Positions 12,833 through 15,020 of a DNA stretch of 15,020 nucleotides are shown here, piece after piece. Source of the DNA: Hyphomicrobium sp. (GTDB taxonomy: Bacteria > Pseudomonadota > Alphaproteobacteria > Rhizobiales > Hyphomicrobiaceae); contig JAUWCP010000035.1 in assembly GCA_030609245.1 (NCBI GenBank), forward strand, positions 1 through 15,020. The letters are read 5' to 3'. A program made the translations under genes and the position numbers. The notes beneath the pieces were generated by a model. It searched no databases and was not told the origin of the DNA. It was given only the letters and a program-made list of their open reading frames with translations. Each line of letters starts with the position of its first letter. Positions within the stretch are counted from its first letter, which is position 1.

Positions 12833-14014
12833 ATGTTGGGTGCTAGATGTGGGCTTTCGATTTGCGCAGCAGCAGCGTTTTTCATGTCCGGTCTGGCTGC
12901 AAGCTCGGCTGGCCCCATCACGTTGGGGGACGTTTCAGAATCTGAAATCCGCAACGCCAAACCCGGCGAAATCATCCGGGTATGGCCGCAAGTGGGTGGC
13001 GCGCCACAGAACGCCAAGGCGTACCGCATTCTCTACCGTTCCACCGGTCTCAACGGTGAGCCCATCGCCGTCTCGGGCGCGATCATTTTTCCCGAAGGAA
13101 AGGCTCCCCGCGGCGGCCGCCCCGTCATCGCTTGGGCCCATCCCACCACGGGCGTGGTGAACCGCTGCGCGCCAACGCTGCTCCCTGATCTTTCGGGCAC
13201 GATTGCCGGGTTGGGGGAGATGCTCGATCGCGGCTACGTCATCGCGGCCACCGACTATCCCGGACTGGGGACGCCGGGAATGCACCCCTATCTCATCGGC
13301 GCAAGCGAGGGCCACTCGGTGCTCGACTCGGTGCGTGCCGCACGCGAACTGCCCGACGCCAAAGCACAACGGCGCTTTGCCGTGTGGGGCCATTCGCAAG
13401 GCGGACAGGCCGCGCTCTTTACCGGTGAGCTTGCGGCCGAATATGCACCTGAACTGGAACTCGTCGGCGTCGCTGCCGCCGCACCGGCGACGAACCTCGC
13501 CCAGCTGTTCGATGCCGATCACACGAGCGCGGCTGGCAAGACGCTCACCGCTATGGCGCTGCTGTCCTGGTCCAAAGTTTTCGACATACCCCTCGACAGT
13601 ATTCTTAAACCTGGCACGCACCGTGCCTTCGAGCGCGTTGCGCGCAACTGCATCCAGTCGATCGCCGATTTGCTCAAACTCGAGCAGGACACAAACCAGC
13701 TTGAAACCCACTTTCTCGCTGCCAACCCTACGAAGGTTGAACCGTGGGCGTCCATCATGGCGCGCAACTCTCCGGGCAAGGCTCCGGCCGGCGCGCCTGT
13801 TTTCATCGCTCAGGGAACCGCGGACCAGATCGTGCGCCCCGACATCACGCGGCGCTTTGCCAATCACCTGTGCCTTCAGGGGACACGGGTGCACATGATC
13901 GCGCTTAAGGGTGTTTCGCACAGCTATGCAGGCTTCGACAGCGCGCTGGCGGCAGTTCGCTGGATGAGCGACCGGTTCGCGAGACGGCCCGCGCCGAGCA
14001 ACTGTGCGCGGTGA
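12833..14014 (+). CDS. Secreted LIP-family lipase/esterase
   Basis: A 393-residue exported alpha/beta hydrolase resembling the secretory lipase (LIP) family that includes fungal and actinobacterial lipases. The signal peptide is about residues 1-27 (LSICAAAAFFMSGLAASSAGP). The first domain has AYRILYRSTGLNGEPIAVSG and ending WAHPTTGV (102-108). ATDYPGLGTPG (139-149) precedes the nucleophile elbow WGHSQGG (Ser188), then QGTADQIVRP (Asp331) and GVSHSYAG (His363). These give a complete Ser-Asp-His triad. It has few cysteines outside the signal (112, 273, 347, 391). ATG 12833 follows GAGAAGGGTTCAAG, a good ribosome binding site. It stands 121 bases after the other hydrolase. Substrate is not readable; lipase or short-chain esterase is the family expectation. 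Confidence 0.87.
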   Translation: MLGARCGLSICAAAAFFMSGLAASSAGPITLGDVSESEIRNAKPGEIIRVWPQVGGAPQNAKAYRILYRSTGLNGEPIAVSGAIIFPEGKAPRGGRPVIAWAHPTTGVVNRCAPTLLPDLSGTIAGLGEMLDRGYVIAATDYPGLGTPGMHPYLIGASEGHSVLDSVRAARELPDAKAQRRFAVWGHSQGGQAALFTGELAAEYAPELELVGVAAAAPATNLAQLFDADHTSAAGKTLTAMALLSWSKVFDIPLDSILKPGTHRAFERVARNCIQSIADLLKLEQDTNQLETHFLAANPTKVEPWASIMARNSPGKAPAGAPVFIAQGTADQIVRPDITRRFANHLCLQGTRVHMIALKGVSHSYAGFDSALAAVRWMSDRFARRPAPSNCAR

Positions 14015-14199
14015 GCATAGCGGCTCTCATCGCGCCAGTGAACGATCGGCATTGCCGTTTTCGGTCGCGGAGGTTTGTGATCAATGCAATGTTGAATGAT
14101 CGGTTGATCTCGTTTGGCGCACGCGTCGTGCTAACGAAGACAAGCGCGCCATAACTGGTCTGATGCATCCCGGCCCGAGGCGGCGCAATGGAGGCGGCT

Positions 14200-14400
14200 A
14201 TGAAACTGGTGCTACCGTTCTGGCAACGCTTGGCAATCACCATCCTCGTGGTGGTCGCTGTCAGCTATCTGGCGGGCGCTATCTGGCAATCGATCTTTGG
14301 GTTTACGCTGCCGAGCTATGCCAGCGGCATTATCGGCGGACTGGCAGCGCTGCCGCTATGGGATTTTCTGAAGCGTATCCGGCCGTCGCCGCAGAACTAA
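14200..14400 (+). CDS. Small two-helix membrane protein of unknown function
   Basis: A 66-residue hydrophobic protein starting MKLVLPFWQRL. It has two predicted membrane helices (about 10-30 and 38-55) and a short basic C-terminus (FLKRIRPSPQN). ATG 14200 has GGAGG five bases upstream. An in-frame ATG at 14188, giving four more residues, has its own GAGG, so either may be used. It is not clearly part of an operon and no family is recognised. Confidence 0.65.
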   Translation: MKLVLPFWQRLAITILVVVAVSYLAGAIWQSIFGFTLPSYASGIIGGLAALPLWDFLKRIRPSPQN

Positions 14401-14473
14401 ATCCGCGCGGCGTGACAGGGCCAACCATTTCCGCAACTGCGACACCCGCGCGACATGGCGGAACATAAAAACA

Positions 14474-14504
14474 GACGGACTTGTGAGATCATCACAAGTC
14501 CGTC
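14474..14504 (-). terminator. Strong intrinsic terminator of the outer-membrane protein gene
   Basis: A 13-bp perfect stem (GACGGACTTGTGA at 14474-14486 with TCACAAGTCCGTC at 14492-14504) has a five-base loop. Read on the minus strand, the hairpin is followed by TGTTTTTATG, a U-tract, and it begins 31 bases past the stop codon of the minus-strand gene. This is a textbook Rho-independent terminator for that gene. It may also stop transcription arriving from the plus-strand side. Confidence 0.88.
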
Positions 14505-14535
14505 CGTGATTTGTCGCCGTTTTAGGCCAGCTTAT

Positions 14536-15020
14536 TTATTGCCCGCCAAATTTGATGCTGACGCCAAGACGGATGGTGTCCATCTCACCCTCGACGTTGT
14601 CGGGAATGGTGAATGGAAGACCTCCCGCTGTCAGCGCATGATTCTCGGTATCTAGGTCGACGTGAGCGTACTCGACCCGGGCGATGACCGAATGTCCTAT
14701 GACATGTTCGAACCCGAAGCCTGCGGTCCAACCGTTGTGCGTGGAGTCACCGCTAACAGAAAGAGCTGCGATTCCAAGCAAACTAACGTTGGTTTCCAGC
14801 TTAGCCCAGGCCCAACCACCGCGCGCATACACCATAGATTTTCCAAAGGCATAGCCGACCCTGCCCTCGATGGTTGCAAGCCAATCTAGCTCACGATCAA
14901 CGCTAAGAACGGCAAGGAGCGTTGTGTCACCCTGCACATTGGCACCGGAGTAGGTGCCCTCAATGCCAAACACCCACGCCCCTGTTTGATAGTTATAGCC
15001 GGCATAACCGCCATAGATCC
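14536..15020 (-). CDS. Outer-membrane beta-barrel protein, C-terminal part (5' end cut by right edge)
   Basis: The frame is open to the window edge and ends with TAA at 14536, giving about 160 visible residues. The pattern is that of rhizobial Omp25/Omp31-like porin-family barrels: YGGYAGYNYQTGAWVFGIEG (start of the visible part), then alternating polar/hydrophobic strands (TIEGRVGYAFGKSMVYARGGWAW, TAGFGFEHVIGHSVIARVEYAH), and a final strand MDTIRLGVSIKF followed by GGQ. Such proteins sit in the outer membrane and form structural barrels or surface antigens. The signal peptide and first strands lie outside the window. It has a dedicated terminator right after the stop. Confidence 0.85.
   Translation of the reverse strand, partial: IYGGYAGYNYQTGAWVFGIEGTYSGANVQGDTTLLAVLSVDRELDWLATIEGRVGYAFGKSMVYARGGWAWAKLETNVSLLGIAALSVSGDSTHNGWTAGFGFEHVIGHSVIARVEYAHVDLDTENHALTAGGLPFTIPDNVEGEMDTIRLGVSIKFGGQ

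Noticed and set aside
12935..13921. 328-codon minus-strand frame opposite the secreted lipase
   Set aside because: Shadow of a GC-rich gene; the plus-strand frame has signal peptide, full catalytic triad and ribosome binding site, while the minus frame shows no domain.

Overview
The window looks like a chromosomal stretch of an alphaproteobacterium, probably of the Hyphomicrobiales (rhizobial) group. Coding DNA is GC-rich, the ruvC-ruvA ... ruvB ... ybgC ... tolQ-tolR-tolA-tolB order is the alphaproteobacterial one, and a rhizobial-type outer-membrane beta-barrel gene is cut by the right edge. Taxonomy is an inference from gene content; there is no rRNA or tRNA gene.

Left part (1-4643, all real genes on the minus strand, so read right to left): tolQ, tolR, tolA and tolB encode the inner-membrane motor and the periplasmic propeller of the Tol-Pal envelope system. 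Downstream of tolB lie two tandem, paralogous lipoprotein genes of 44 and 40 codons. Both are too short for ordinary gene calling, and they share the mature N-terminus CRREEPVPLKLG. The start of another lipoprotein-like gene, possibly pal, is cut by the left edge.

Middle part (4966-8033, minus strand): ruvB (Holliday-junction helicase), a Tat-exported metallophosphoesterase, the thioesterase ybgC (overlapping the phosphoesterase stop by one base), and a small HU-family DNA-binding protein with a tandem-repeat N-terminal tail and its own candidate promoter. HU sits between ybgC and tolQ.

Plus-strand island (8034-9832): a SEC-C metal-binding gene broken by two single-base insertions, then a secreted PDZ-containing S41 peptidase of tricorn-like active-site type. 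This island separates ruvB from the rest of the ruv group. Next on the minus strand (9845-11416) are a four-helix membrane protein, ruvA and ruvC. ruvC and ruvA share an ATGA overlap, and an 8-codon mini-ORF bridges ruvA to the membrane protein with ATGA overlaps at both ends.

Right part (11749-15020): two unrelated-looking plus-strand alpha/beta hydrolases (one cytoplasmic type with an uncertain N-terminus, one secreted LIP-type lipase), a small two-helix membrane protein, then a strong intrinsic terminator serving a minus-strand outer-membrane beta-barrel gene that runs off the right edge.

Functionally the window combines recombination repair (RuvABC), envelope integrity (Tol proteins, YbgC, lipoproteins) and exported hydrolases. 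I see no phage, IS element, CRISPR or toxin-antitoxin system. The least explained items are the paired micro-lipoproteins with a structured leader, the doubly frameshifted SEC-C gene and the ruvA-linked mini-ORF.
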